Notes under the pieces: generated by a model
Database searches by the model: none
What the model was told of the DNA's origin: nothing
What the model saw: only the letters and a program-made list of their open reading frames with translations
Source: Ignavibacterium sp.
GTDB taxonomy: Bacteria; Bacteroidota; Ignavibacteria; Ignavibacteriales; Ignavibacteriaceae
Length of the DNA: 64,000 bases
Direction: 5' to 3'
Assembly: GCA_032027145.1 (NCBI GenBank)
Contig: JAVSMP010000001.1
Span: forward strand, 434,001-498,000
Part shown: positions 37,397-46,084 of the stretch, in pieces
Numbering within the stretch: the first letter of the stretch is position 1
Layout of the letters: each line of letters opens with the position of its first letter
Position numbers and translations under genes: made by a program

Positions 37397-38584
37397 TTAA
37401 TTTGTTACTTCCTCAAGCACAGGAAGTTTAATCCTCTTCGGTTTCAGATCTTCTTTCTTTCCTTTGCCGTTTCCGTTACTTCCGTTTCTGCCATTCTTTC
37501 CATTGACTTTGTTCTTGCTGCCATATCCGTTAGGATTATTTGCATCAGCATAATTCTTATAAGTATAAATCTTATGCTGGAAGTTTCTTAGAATTATTCT
37601 TTCTTCATCTTTATGTAAAACATAATTGGGAAGTAAAGGAATTTTACCGCCGCCGCCAGGTGCATCAATAACAAAGTGCGGAACAGCAAGACCGCTTGTA
37701 TGACCGCGTAAAGCTTCAACTATACTTATTCCTGTTTCGATTGAAGTTCTGAAATGATTGGCTCCTTTAGTTTCATCTGCCATATACATATAATACGGAC
37801 GCACTCGTATTTTAAGAAGTTTTTGAACTAATTCTTTCATAACTGCAGGATCATCATTTACACCCTTCATAATAACTGTCTGATTTCCCATAGGTATCCC
37901 GGCATCAGCCATCATTTGACATGCTTTAGAACTTTCGGGAGTAATTTCCCAAGGATGATTGAAATGTGTATTGCAGTAAATAGGATGGTACTTCTTCAGC
38001 ATATTAACAAGCTTAGTTGTTATACGGTGCGGAAGTACACAAGGCATTCTTGAACCAAGTCTTATTATCTCTATGTGAGGAATTTTTCTTATCCTTTGCA
38101 GTATTTTCTCTAACATTGCATCCGTCAACATTAAAGGGTCGCCGCCCGAAAGTATTACATCGCGTATTTCTGTATGCTGCTCAAGATAATTGAATGCACT
38201 TTCAAGTCCTCTCATCGAAATCTTTTCGTAATCCCCAACTTTTCTTTTCCTGGTACAGAATCGGCAATACAATCCGCATTGACTTGTAACAAGAAACAGC
38301 GCACGATCCGGGTAGCGATGAGTGATATTAGGTACCGGACTCATAGCATCTTCCATCAGAGGATCTTCAGCTGCATCAAAGTCTTCCAGCTCGGTTTTAT
38401 CAGGCACACATTGACGCCAGATAGGATCTCCCGGATAACGGATTAAATTAAAATAATATGGATTGATACGAGCCTGGAAAAATTCATCAAGGTCTGCCGC
38501 TACTTTGCGGTCGATCCCGAATTTTTCTACAAGCTGCTCTACAGTATGAACACTGTCCCGTACCATTTGCTGCCAAAGTTCCAT
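37397..38584 (-). CDS. kamA: Lysine 2,3-aminomutase family radical SAM enzyme
   Basis: A 395-residue radical SAM, PLP-dependent enzyme of the lysine 2,3-aminomutase family, which turns L-lysine into beta-lysine. The iron-sulfur motif CGLYCRFC gives C103, C107 and C110. The PLP lysine lies in DAPGGGGKIP. The two aspartates that hold lysine in the clostridial enzyme appear conserved (MADETK and VIDAPGG). The clostridial C-terminal zinc cysteines are missing; instead the tail is rich in Asn, Gly and Lys (about 345-385). It is the last gene of a compact operon with a GNAT and two ATP-grasp ligases, nine bases after the GNAT gene. The alternative, a role like EpmB in EF-P modification, is less likely for this length and context. 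Confidence 0.92.
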   Translation of the reverse strand: MELWQQMVRDSVHTVEQLVEKFGIDRKVAADLDEFFQARINPYYFNLIRYPGDPIWRQCVPDKTELEDFDAAEDPLMEDAMSPVPNITHRYPDRALFLVTSQCGLYCRFCTRKRKVGDYEKISMRGLESAFNYLEQHTEIRDVILSGGDPLMLTDAMLEKILQRIRKIPHIEIIRLGSRMPCVLPHRITTKLVNMLKKYHPIYCNTHFNHPWEITPESSKACQMMADAGIPMGNQTVIMKGVNDDPAVMKELVQKLLKIRVRPYYMYMADETKGANHFRTSIETGISIVEALRGHTSGLAVPHFVIDAPGGGGKIPLLPNYVLHKDEERIILRNFQHKIYTYKNYADANNPNGYGSKNKVNGKNGRNGSNGNGKGKKEDLKPKRIKLPVLEEVTN

Positions 38585-38593
38585 AACGATTCC

Positions 38594-39076
38594 TCAGTGA
38601 TTCTTATTAGAAAAAAACTTTCCAAATACCAGCAGGTTATCACCCACTGCGTAAAAATCTCTTATCTCTGAAATAATCGAGTAATTATTTCTAAGATAAA
38701 AGTTTTGTGTAGAAGAATAACTTTCTTTGGAAGAAGTTTCGGCAAGCAGCCATCTGCCGTTATTGTTTCTCACAAACTCTTCAGCATGAGTTAAAAGACT
38801 TTTTCCGATTCCTTTGCCCGAGGAAGTTGGATCGGAAACAATCCAATAAAGATCATAAACCCCGTCAGTTAAAGGACGCTTTCCTGTACAATGATAACCA
38901 ATAATCTTGCCATCTTTTTCATATACATAAATATGATAGTCGTCTTGATGAGGATTCATAACAGAAATACTCACCAGTTCCATTGCAACTTTAATTTCTT
39001 CTTCATTAAAGTTTGGTATCCTTGAGAGCATCTTTTCAATTTCAACTTCATCAGACTGCTTTATTTTTCGGATCAT
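38594..39076 (-). CDS. GNAT family N-acetyltransferase in the kamA operon
   Basis: A 160-residue acetyltransferase of the GNAT superfamily, expected to move an acetyl group from acetyl-CoA to an amine. The fold is shown by VYEKDGKIIGYH (strands 2-3), YDLYWIVSDPTSSGKGIGKSLL (motif A with the acetyl-CoA pyrophosphate loop, GKGIG) and FYLRNNYSII (motif B). It is smaller than AblB, the beta-lysine acetyltransferase that pairs with AblA in methanogens. The start at 39076 lies inside the preceding ATP-grasp gene (stop at 39051), and an ATG at 39097 is also possible, so translation is coupled. The likely substrate is a lysine- or beta-lysine-containing product of this operon, by inference only. Confidence 0.88.
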   Translation of the reverse strand: MIRKIKQSDEVEIEKMLSRIPNFNEEEIKVAMELVSISVMNPHQDDYHIYVYEKDGKIIGYHCTGKRPLTDGVYDLYWIVSDPTSSGKGIGKSLLTHAEEFVRNNNGRWLLAETSSKESYSSTQNFYLRNNYSIISEIRDFYAVGDNLLVFGKFFSNKNH

Positions 39077-40112
39077 TGTACTTTCTCTGTAATGCAAAAT
39101 CAGTTATGGTAAATAAAAGTTCACTATAATTTTTTCCTGAAGCTGCAGCAGCTCTTGCAAAACCAGAATCACTTGACACATCAGGATTAGGATTTACTTC
39201 GATCACATAAGGTATTTCATCACCGGATAATCTAATATCAACCCGTGCGTAATCTCTGCATCCTAAAACATTGTATGCATTAACTGCAATTTCTTCTAAT
39301 TGAATTTTTAAATCATTCTCAAGATTAGCCGGACACACCGGTTTTGTATAATTATAATAAGTGCTTCCTTCTATCCACTTGCCATCATAGGTTACTATCT
39401 TTGGTAAATTTTTCGGCAAACCGGTAAAATCTATCTCTGATATTGGTAAAGTTTTACCACCAAGAACAGCACAGTTTAATTCTCTACCAACTATATATTC
39501 TTCAACTATCAGATTTTTATTATATGTCTCTGTTAAAAAAGTATAATGCTTTCTTAATTCTTTGTAATTATTTACAACAGAATTTTCCGAAATACCTATA
39601 CTTGCATCTTCATCAATGAGTTTTAGAATTAGAGGATAGTTAAGATCAATATCTTTTTTACTGAACTTTTGATTTGGTGCTAAAGTTATTGCTCTTGGAG
39701 TTTTTATTCCGTTCGAGTATAATATTTCTTTTGTCCTTCTTTTATTCAGACAATTGCCGAGTGTTTGAGGTACATTTCCTGTGTATTCATATTCCAATAA
39801 CTCATATAAACCAGCCATACAGTATTCATAGTGTGCGATTCCTTCAACTGACTCAACAAAATTTAAAATTGCATCAGGGTTATATTTGGTTATTTCATGA
39901 ATAGTCCGGTTAACATCTCTATCAACAGCTAAGGAACTAACATCTGTAAAAAAGGTTCTTAAGTGATTTTCAATTTCCAGCATATTAGATGCAAAAGAAT
40001 GTTCTGATAAATCCTTACTGTCTGATTTTTCATCAGCAGGTTTACCGTTATAAATCGGAAATATGCTTACAGGTGAATTGAAACAAATTAATATTTTAGC
40101 TTTTGTTTTCAT
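39051..40112 (-). CDS. ATP-grasp ligase, D-Ala-D-Ala ligase-like (second of two)
   Basis: A 353-residue ATP-grasp enzyme, the fold that joins a carboxylate to an amine through an acyl phosphate. It is related to D-alanine-D-alanine ligase. Visible motifs are the ATP-binding LNKRRTKEILYSNG, PLILKLIDEDASIG, the EEYIVGRELNCAVLGG loop, and the Mg-binding C-terminus CRDYARVDIRLS and VIEVNPNPDVSSDSG. The acceptor-site end NPNPDVSSDSG differs from that of true D-Ala ligases (NTxPG). It starts five bases after the other ATP-grasp gene and overlaps the GNAT gene. Role as a peptide-bond or amide ligase in an unknown pathway is inferred. Confidence 0.9.
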   Translation of the reverse strand: MKTKAKILICFNSPVSIFPIYNGKPADEKSDSKDLSEHSFASNMLEIENHLRTFFTDVSSLAVDRDVNRTIHEITKYNPDAILNFVESVEGIAHYEYCMAGLYELLEYEYTGNVPQTLGNCLNKRRTKEILYSNGIKTPRAITLAPNQKFSKKDIDLNYPLILKLIDEDASIGISENSVVNNYKELRKHYTFLTETYNKNLIVEEYIVGRELNCAVLGGKTLPISEIDFTGLPKNLPKIVTYDGKWIEGSTYYNYTKPVCPANLENDLKIQLEEIAVNAYNVLGCRDYARVDIRLSGDEIPYVIEVNPNPDVSSDSGFARAAAASGKNYSELLFTITDFALQRKYNDPKNKAV

Positions 40113-40117
40113 GTAAT

Positions 40118-41173
40118 CTATAAAAGATTATATCTCCTGATGCCAGCAGCTAAAACGTAATTAATCATATCGTTATACTCAATCCCTGCTGCACGAGCAG
40201 CTTTAGGAAAGCTTGAATTCTCGTTTGGATCGGGAATGATTCCAGGTAAAGGATTAATTTCAATAATATTCGGTTCGCCGTTTTTAGCAAGACGCAAATC
40301 TATTCTGCTCCAATCGCGGCATCTTAAGACTCTATAAGTATCAAGACAAACTTTATTTATCCTTTCTTCAAGCTCTTTTGAAATATCAGCCGGACAGTCA
40401 AACACATCAAATTCATTTTCTTTCGTATCAAGAATCCATTTTGCCTCGTAAGAATAAAGAGGTGCAGTACCTTCCGGATATTTATCATATCTCATTTCAA
40501 TTGCAGGAAGTACTTTTGCATCACCGTCATTTCCAAGAATAGCAACTGTAAACTCACGCCCCGGTAAAAATTCTTCTACCAATGCTGCCTGATTGTATTC
40601 AGAAGTTATTCTTTCAATCTCTCTTTTAAGTTCAGATTTGCTGTGAACAAAAGACGAAGTGTAAATTCCTTTGCCGGAACCTTCGCTGATTGGTTTTACA
40701 ATCATCGGAAATTGTAAGCTGTTAGATTCTGCATCTTCAATTTTTTCAGCTACGAAAAATTTTGCATTCGGAATTTTATGATAACTTAAAATTTCTTTCG
40801 TGCGTGCTTTATCCAAACATATTGCTAAAGTAAGAGCATCGGAACCAGTGTAAGGTATTTTAAGTAAATCAAGTATTGCGGGGATTTGTGCTTCGCGGCT
40901 AACACCATTTGAACCTTCAGCAATGTTAAAAACTATATCAGGTTTTGCCTCTCTGAATTTGTTGTAGGCTTCTTCGTCAGCTTCGATAAGAAAAACATTA
41001 TTGTAAATTGAGATTGCATCCTTAACAGCATTAATTGTTTCCAACGTATCCCACTCAGCATATTCATCAATTTTTGAATTTAATTTTTTTGAAGATGGAT
41101 TAGGATTTGGAGACACTATTGCGGAGAAAGAATCACTTTCTGGTTTAACATTATATGCCAAAGCAACATTCAA
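40118..41173 (-). CDS. ATP-grasp ligase, D-Ala-D-Ala ligase-like (first of two)
   Basis: A 351-residue ATP-grasp enzyme, paralogous to the next gene. Its motifs are LDKARTKEILSYHKIP, KPISEGSGKGIY for ATP, EEFLPGREFTVAIL, and CRDWSRIDLRL with IIEINPLPGIIPDPNENS. The NPLPG end is nearer to true D-Ala-D-Ala ligases than its partner but lacks their usual serine and lysine context. As the first gene of the operon its upstream 250 bases should carry the promoter. Two such ligases in a row suggest two successive ligation steps, or one heteromeric enzyme. The dedicated peptidoglycan ligase is not implied, since no mur genes are near. Confidence 0.9.
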   Translation of the reverse strand: MNVALAYNVKPESDSFSAIVSPNPNPSSKKLNSKIDEYAEWDTLETINAVKDAISIYNNVFLIEADEEAYNKFREAKPDIVFNIAEGSNGVSREAQIPAILDLLKIPYTGSDALTLAICLDKARTKEILSYHKIPNAKFFVAEKIEDAESNSLQFPMIVKPISEGSGKGIYTSSFVHSKSELKREIERITSEYNQAALVEEFLPGREFTVAILGNDGDAKVLPAIEMRYDKYPEGTAPLYSYEAKWILDTKENEFDVFDCPADISKELEERINKVCLDTYRVLRCRDWSRIDLRLAKNGEPNIIEINPLPGIIPDPNENSSFPKAARAAGIEYNDMINYVLAAGIRRYNLL

Positions 41174-41423
41174 CTTCTTATTAAAGAAGGACGATAAAAT
41201 ATTTTTTTCTCCTACAATAATTTTTTCGATAGCAAATATAATGTTTATAAAATTTTTGTCAATAACTCGGCAACTTTGTTTAAAATTAATTTTTAAAGCA
41301 TCATCAACCGTAATTTTACTCTGCAGAAAATATTTTTAAATATTTTTTTCAGATATTTTTTTTATCAATATCATTAACAGGCTTTGTTTATCGATATAGA
41401 ATTGATGTAGTGATTAATTTCTG

Positions 41424-43631
41424 TTATGCTATTTTAGCATAAGAAAGATTTTCGGAGTAGTGTTTGATAAGATTTTCGCGGATGATCACAGAAATTTTTT
41501 TTTCTAACTTTGGGTCAACTTCTATTAATTTGAAAGCACTTTGCTTCGCTTCGAGTATTAATTCCTGATCATCAACGATGTTTGTGTACTTCAATTCAGG
41601 GAAACCGCTTTGCTTTGTTCCAAAGATATCTCCAGGTCCGCGAAGTTTTAAATCTATCTCTGAAATTTTAAATCCATCAAGATATTTAACCATTGACTGA
41701 AGTCTTACAGATGATTTATATCTTTCAAGCTGTGAAGATGACAAATATTCCAGTTCAAGTTCATTCGCATTTTGCTTAGCAGCAATGTTATCACTGGTTA
41801 TTAAAATACAATACGCCTGTTTGCTGCCTCTTCCAATTCTTCCTCTTAGCTGATGAAGCTGTGATAAACCAAATCGATGTGCATCATTAATTAAAATTAT
41901 ATTTGCATCCGGTATATCAATCCCAACCTCTATGACAGTTGTAGAAACTAACACATCAAAGGCTTTAGCTTTAAACATCAGCATCACTTCTTCTTTTTCC
42001 TGCCAGCTCATTCTACCGTGAATCAATCCAAGCTTAAGATTTTGCAGATGATTCTCTTTCAAATCCTCATAAAAAGTTGTTGCAGCTTTTAAGTCTAATT
42101 TTTCTGATTCCTCAACAAGCGGATAAACTAAAAATGTTTGATATCCCTCTTTAGCTTTATCAATTATAAATTTATAAATATCCGGAAGTTTTTTCTCTCC
42201 GCGTAAAACAGTTTTAATTGGAATACGGTTCTTAGGCATTTCATTGATGATTGATAAATCCAAATCGCCGTAAACTGTCATTGAAAGAGTTCTGGGAATA
42301 GGAGTTGCACTCATAACAAGAACATCAGGAGTTTTTCCTTTACTTTGTAAAGCTGCTCTTTGCTTAACACCAAACCGATGCTGCTCATCAATTACTACTA
42401 AACCAAGATTGTTAAACTTAACCTGTTCTTCAAAAATTGCGTGAGTACCAATTATTATATCAGCTTCCTGCAATTCAATGTCTGTAAGTTTTCTGCTCCG
42501 CTCGGATTTTTTTTGTCCGCCAAGAAGCAAACTAACTTTTATTTCTTTTCCTTTGTGGATCGATGAAAGTTTGCTCATCATCACTGAAATATTTTTTGCG
42601 TGCTGATCAGCCAGAATTTCTGTTGGTGCCATCAGCGCTGCCTGGAATCCATTATCAACAGCAATAAGCATTGAAATTAAAGCAACGATTGTTTTTCCGC
42701 TGCCAACATCACCTTGTAAAAGCCTGTTCATTGGCTTTTCAGACAACATATCGTTTTTTATTTCTGTTAAAACATTTAATTGTGCTTTTGTTAATTCAAA
42801 AGAAAGTGTTTTGATAAAATCAGAAACAAGTTTGGATTTTATTTCCATCTTGTTCCCGATAAGCTTTGTTTGATAATTATTCTTCTTGATTGCAACAAGT
42901 AATTCGAGATAAAACATTTCTTCAAACTTAAATCTGCGCTTTGCTTTCTCAAATAATTCTTTGCTCTGCGGATAGTGATAATTTTTAACTGCAGTTATTA
43001 AATCAATCAGTTTATGCTGTTCAATTATTTCCTTTGGAAGAGTTTCTTCAAGATTATCAACATAACTCTCAACCGCCGTATTAATAATTCGGCGTAAACT
43101 TAAATCACCGATGTTTTTCTGCTTTAGCTCTTTTGGAATTCTATAAAACGGAATGATTTTACCAGTGTTAAGAAAACTTTGTGTTTCTTCCTCTGTAATC
43201 TTATCATAATCAGGATGAACAATTTGAAGCTTGTTATAATTTATTTCAGGTTTACCCGAGATTGCAAAATAATCTCCTTCATTAAACACAGAATGAAAAT
43301 ATTTTACACCCTGAAACCAGACACATTCAATAAACCCGCTTCCATCTCTAAACTGAACTTTAAGAATTTCCTTTCTGCCAAGGTTTCTTTTTTCTTTATC
43401 AACAACTTTTGCGATTATTGTAGCTTCACCATCAAAACCATTTATTGCATATCCATAGGCTTTTGCTGCAGTTAAAACAGTTGTGCGGTCAAGATGGCGT
43501 GAAGGGAAGTAGAATATTAAATCACGTATTGTATTTATACCAATTTTGGAAAATGATTCAGCTCGTTTTGGTCCAACAGATTTGATGTATTGAACTGAAG
43601 ACTCAAGAATATTTTCTTTCTCAGATTTCAT
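41424..43631 (-). CDS. recG: ATP-dependent DNA helicase RecG
   Basis: A 735-residue helicase that remodels stalled replication forks and branched DNA. It has an N-terminal wedge/OB domain (about 60-190). Superfamily 2 motor motifs follow: Walker A GDVGSGKT, MAPTEILADQHA, the DEQH box (VVIDEQHRFG), SATPIPRTL, and the C-terminal STTVIEVGIDIP and QLRGRIGRG motifs. The C-terminus (LRGPGDIFGTKQSG) is the TRG wedge-linked region. Length suits the family. It follows the kamA operon on the same strand after 250 bases, so is probably separately expressed. Confidence 0.97.
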   Translation of the reverse strand: MKSEKENILESSVQYIKSVGPKRAESFSKIGINTIRDLIFYFPSRHLDRTTVLTAAKAYGYAINGFDGEATIIAKVVDKEKRNLGRKEILKVQFRDGSGFIECVWFQGVKYFHSVFNEGDYFAISGKPEINYNKLQIVHPDYDKITEEETQSFLNTGKIIPFYRIPKELKQKNIGDLSLRRIINTAVESYVDNLEETLPKEIIEQHKLIDLITAVKNYHYPQSKELFEKAKRRFKFEEMFYLELLVAIKKNNYQTKLIGNKMEIKSKLVSDFIKTLSFELTKAQLNVLTEIKNDMLSEKPMNRLLQGDVGSGKTIVALISMLIAVDNGFQAALMAPTEILADQHAKNISVMMSKLSSIHKGKEIKVSLLLGGQKKSERSRKLTDIELQEADIIIGTHAIFEEQVKFNNLGLVVIDEQHRFGVKQRAALQSKGKTPDVLVMSATPIPRTLSMTVYGDLDLSIINEMPKNRIPIKTVLRGEKKLPDIYKFIIDKAKEGYQTFLVYPLVEESEKLDLKAATTFYEDLKENHLQNLKLGLIHGRMSWQEKEEVMLMFKAKAFDVLVSTTVIEVGIDIPDANIILINDAHRFGLSQLHQLRGRIGRGSKQAYCILITSDNIAAKQNANELELEYLSSSQLERYKSSVRLQSMVKYLDGFKISEIDLKLRGPGDIFGTKQSGFPELKYTNIVDDQELILEAKQSAFKLIEVDPKLEKKISVIIRENLIKHYSENLSYAKIA

Positions 43632-44097
43632 TGTCCGAAAAATAGATGCTTAGCAAAGCAAACTCAAATGGAAATTATTTTGATTATTCACTCAAAGAAT
43701 ATGTTATTAGATTTTTAATGTAAGTAAAATTTGTTACTTACTTTAATAAATATATAAACTAATTCGGTGATGGCTTTATATTCGCTCTTTGAGAGGGGAA
43801 CTATTGCCTACGAAATAAAATTTGAATAAATATCAATTCAGAAGAGTAATTTTGCAACACTTAAATGTTAAAATATTTTTCCAGATGATAAAAGTTTTAT
43901 ACTTAAATAATTTGTAGTGATAGTTGTTTTAATAATAGCTTTTACCATCTTTCAATCAGCTGTCATGGTCGTACCGTGACAACCTAAAAAACAATTTTCA
44001 AACTAAAGCAAAGTATGCCGATAAAAAAGTTTTTATAAATGGGTAAGTGTTGAAAGAGTAGTATATATTTTTACAAAAACTTTATAGCCAATGTAAG
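43632..44097. other. 466-base spacer between recG and the hybrid kinase gene
   Basis: AT-rich with no supported gene. The one structured element is an imperfect palindrome at 43961-43981. The start-proximal part for recG, near 43640-43700, is likely promoter sequence but shows no clear boxes. Confidence 0.5.
43961..43981. repeat. Imperfect 9-bp palindrome
   Basis: TGTCATGGT (43961-43969) and ACCGTGACA (43973-43981) are inverted copies with one mismatch, separated by CGT. It is isolated inside a non-coding spacer and could be an operator, a repeat relic or an RNA hairpin. Confidence 0.4.
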
Positions 44098-45576
44098 CTA
44101 AATTATCAATGGTAAAAAGATTTTAAAAGTTGATCCCTCACCAAACTCTGAATCAACTTCTATTCTGCCTGAGTATGAATCAACAATTCGTTTGACGATA
44201 GAAAGCCCTAATCCTGTTCCGCTAATATTTTTTGTTTTTTCGTTTTTAGCTCTAAAGAATTCACTGAAAAGTTTTTGCCTGTCTTCAGGTTTCAATCCGA
44301 TGCCACTGTCTTTAATTTCAGTTACAATGTAATTATCGGATTGGTAAAGATTGATAGTTATTATACCCTGCTCGCGGTTATATTTAATTGCATTGCTGAT
44401 AAGGTTTGTAAACAAACGTGATATCTCATCGCTGTCGGCATTGATGCAATGTGCAGTGTTATCTTTTTCGAAAACAACCTGCAGACCTTTTTTGCTTATA
44501 TCAATTTGAAATAGTTCGAGTATTGAAGAAATGATTTCGTGCAAGCAGACTTTTTTAATTTCGCGGTGGACAGTCTTTAATTCCATTCTTGAAATATCCA
44601 AAAGATCGTTTACCATTTTAAGCAAACCATCTAATCTTATCATAGATCGGATTTCATAGTCTTTTCTTTGTTCCGGACTAAGTTGTATGGAATCATCATT
44701 AAACAATTTTAAGAATCCATACACAGCAGCAATTGGTGCTTTAAGTTCGTGCGAAACCATCGAAACAAACTGTGATTTTACAAATTCAATTTTCTTAAGT
44801 TCGGTTATATCTTTAAATACAATTACAACTCCGGCTACATTATCAGTAGAGTGTCTGACAACCGAAGCAGTAACTTCAACAAAAAACTCCCTGTTAGGTT
44901 TTAGCTCAATCTGAATGGTATAAGATTTATGCTCGATCGAGACTTCACTGACCAGTTTATTAAAAAGCTCAAGTAATTCCGGACGAAGTTTATCAAGAAT
45001 ATATTCTTCAACTGCAATTGAAGATAGTTCTAAAAATCTTAACGCTGCGGGATTGTAGAGAACAGCAAGCCCTTCTTTATTAATTACAAGAACACCGTCT
45101 GTAATTGAATTAATAATTGTATTCAGTCTGGTTTTTTCAAAAGCAACTTCAAGCAAACGCTCTTCGCGTTCCCTTTGCCATTTCTCTGCTTCAAGATTTA
45201 CTAATCTTTTCTGATATCCTTCCTTAAGATTTGATATAAGCTCTTCAGGCGAAAAAGGCTTTGGAATATAGCTGTGTGCTCCAAGTCTGGTTGCTTCTAC
45301 TGCAGTTTCATAGCTTGCATAAGCAGTTGCTATAAAACAAACTGTATTTGGATATTTCTTTCTGATTGTCTGAAGGACTTCAAGTCCATCTATATCCGGC
45401 ATTTTCAGATCAATAACTGCAAGATCAAATTCGGTTTCCGTTCCAAACTTAATTCCTTCCGTTCCATTTTCAGCAGTAGTAACTTCATAACCCTCCATTT
45501 CAAGCAATCTTTGTGCACCTATACGAAGACCTTTTTCGTCATCAACAATCAGAACTTTTGGTTTACTTGTACTCAT
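44098..45576 (-). CDS. Hybrid signalling protein: REC-PAS-histidine kinase
   Basis: A 492-residue cytoplasmic signal protein. An N-terminal receiver domain has the acidic pocket VDDE and phospho-acceptor D56 (VIDLKMPD). A linker coiled coil (120-150) leads to a PAS domain (about 150-260, DGVLVINKEG) and a histidine kinase core. H276 lies in MVSHELKAP, and the ATP-binding part has NLISNAIKYN, DSGIGL and GTGLGLSIV. A receiver at the N-terminus lets an upstream kinase control the output kinase. It is the last gene of the hydrogenase set, 103 bases beyond the single-domain regulator, with a palindromic repeat in between. No DNA-binding domain is present, so its target is protein-level or a further regulator. 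Confidence 0.93.
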   Translation of the reverse strand: MSTSKPKVLIVDDEKGLRIGAQRLLEMEGYEVTTAENGTEGIKFGTETEFDLAVIDLKMPDIDGLEVLQTIRKKYPNTVCFIATAYASYETAVEATRLGAHSYIPKPFSPEELISNLKEGYQKRLVNLEAEKWQREREERLLEVAFEKTRLNTIINSITDGVLVINKEGLAVLYNPAALRFLELSSIAVEEYILDKLRPELLELFNKLVSEVSIEHKSYTIQIELKPNREFFVEVTASVVRHSTDNVAGVVIVFKDITELKKIEFVKSQFVSMVSHELKAPIAAVYGFLKLFNDDSIQLSPEQRKDYEIRSMIRLDGLLKMVNDLLDISRMELKTVHREIKKVCLHEIISSILELFQIDISKKGLQVVFEKDNTAHCINADSDEISRLFTNLISNAIKYNREQGIITINLYQSDNYIVTEIKDSGIGLKPEDRQKLFSEFFRAKNEKTKNISGTGLGLSIVKRIVDSYSGRIEVDSEFGEGSTFKIFLPLII

Positions 45577-45587
45577 GTTTTTTTTGT

Positions 45588-45670
45588 GTCATTGCGAAGA
45601 AGACTGAAAGAATGACGAAGCAGTCTGCAAGATTATAGATTGCTTCATTCGAAGACTTGTTCGCAATGAC
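45588..45670. repeat. 83-bp MITE-like inverted repeat
   Basis: GTCATTGCGAA (45588-45598) and TTCGCAATGAC (45660-45670) are perfect inverted ends. Between them AATGACGAAGCAGTCT and AGATTGCTTCATT form a nested imperfect arm. The whole could fold into a long hairpin, and it sits between the response regulator and the hybrid kinase. It resembles a short dispersed repeat found in many genomes of this kind, recalled from memory. Confidence 0.7.
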
Positions 45671-45679
45671 CAGCTAGTA

Positions 45680-46084
45680 TTATTTCTTCATTTCATAGAA
45701 TGCTTCTAACTTCTGAACGAACTCTTCAATTATTACCGGTTTATGAATCAGTGCGTCAGCCTTTATCCATTCTCTCTCTTCAGATGTTGATGCTCCAAAT
45801 TTAAATCCGGTATCATAGGTTGCCGAAGTTAATATGAAGACAGGAATATTCTTTCCGTGCTCATCATTTTTTATTCTATAACATAGAATAAAACCCGAGT
45901 CGTGTTCTTCCATAATTAAATCAATTACGCAGGCATCGGGTTTGGTTTTTTTAAAGGTCTCAAAGCCCTCCCTGCCGCTGTTTGCAGTAATTACTTCATA
46001 ACCTTTTGATTCAATTAGTAGTTTGTTTTGTTCAAGAAGATCCAGATCGTCATCTACTAATAATATTTTTTTCTTATTGTTCAT
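45680..46084 (-). CDS. Single-domain response regulator
   Basis: A 134-residue receiver domain with no output domain. It has the acidic pocket DDDLD, the phospho-acceptor D55 (VIDLIMEE), a Thr/Ser switch in FILTSATY and the conserved lysine in ALIHKPV. It overlaps the sensory hydrogenase-kinase gene by four bases (ATGA), so it is very likely its direct phosphotransfer partner. An insert of about 15 residues (GFKFGASTSEEREWI) between the switch and the KP motif is longer than usual. Single-domain regulators act by binding other proteins, perhaps here the REC-PAS-kinase next to it. Confidence 0.92.
   Translation of the reverse strand: MNNKKKILLVDDDLDLLEQNKLLIESKGYEVITANSGREGFETFKKTKPDACVIDLIMEEHDSGFILCYRIKNDEHGKNIPVFILTSATYDTGFKFGASTSEEREWIKADALIHKPVIIEEFVQKLEAFYEMKK

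Noticed and set aside
38594-39097. Calling the GNAT AblB (beta-lysine acetyltransferase)
   Set aside because: It is shorter than AblB and no close similarity is visible; only the neighbourhood suggests a beta-lysine substrate.
39051-41173. Vancomycin-resistance or peptidoglycan D-Ala-D-Ala ligase role for the ATP-grasp pair
   Set aside because: Acceptor-site ends differ from D-Ala ligases and no van or mur genes are nearby.
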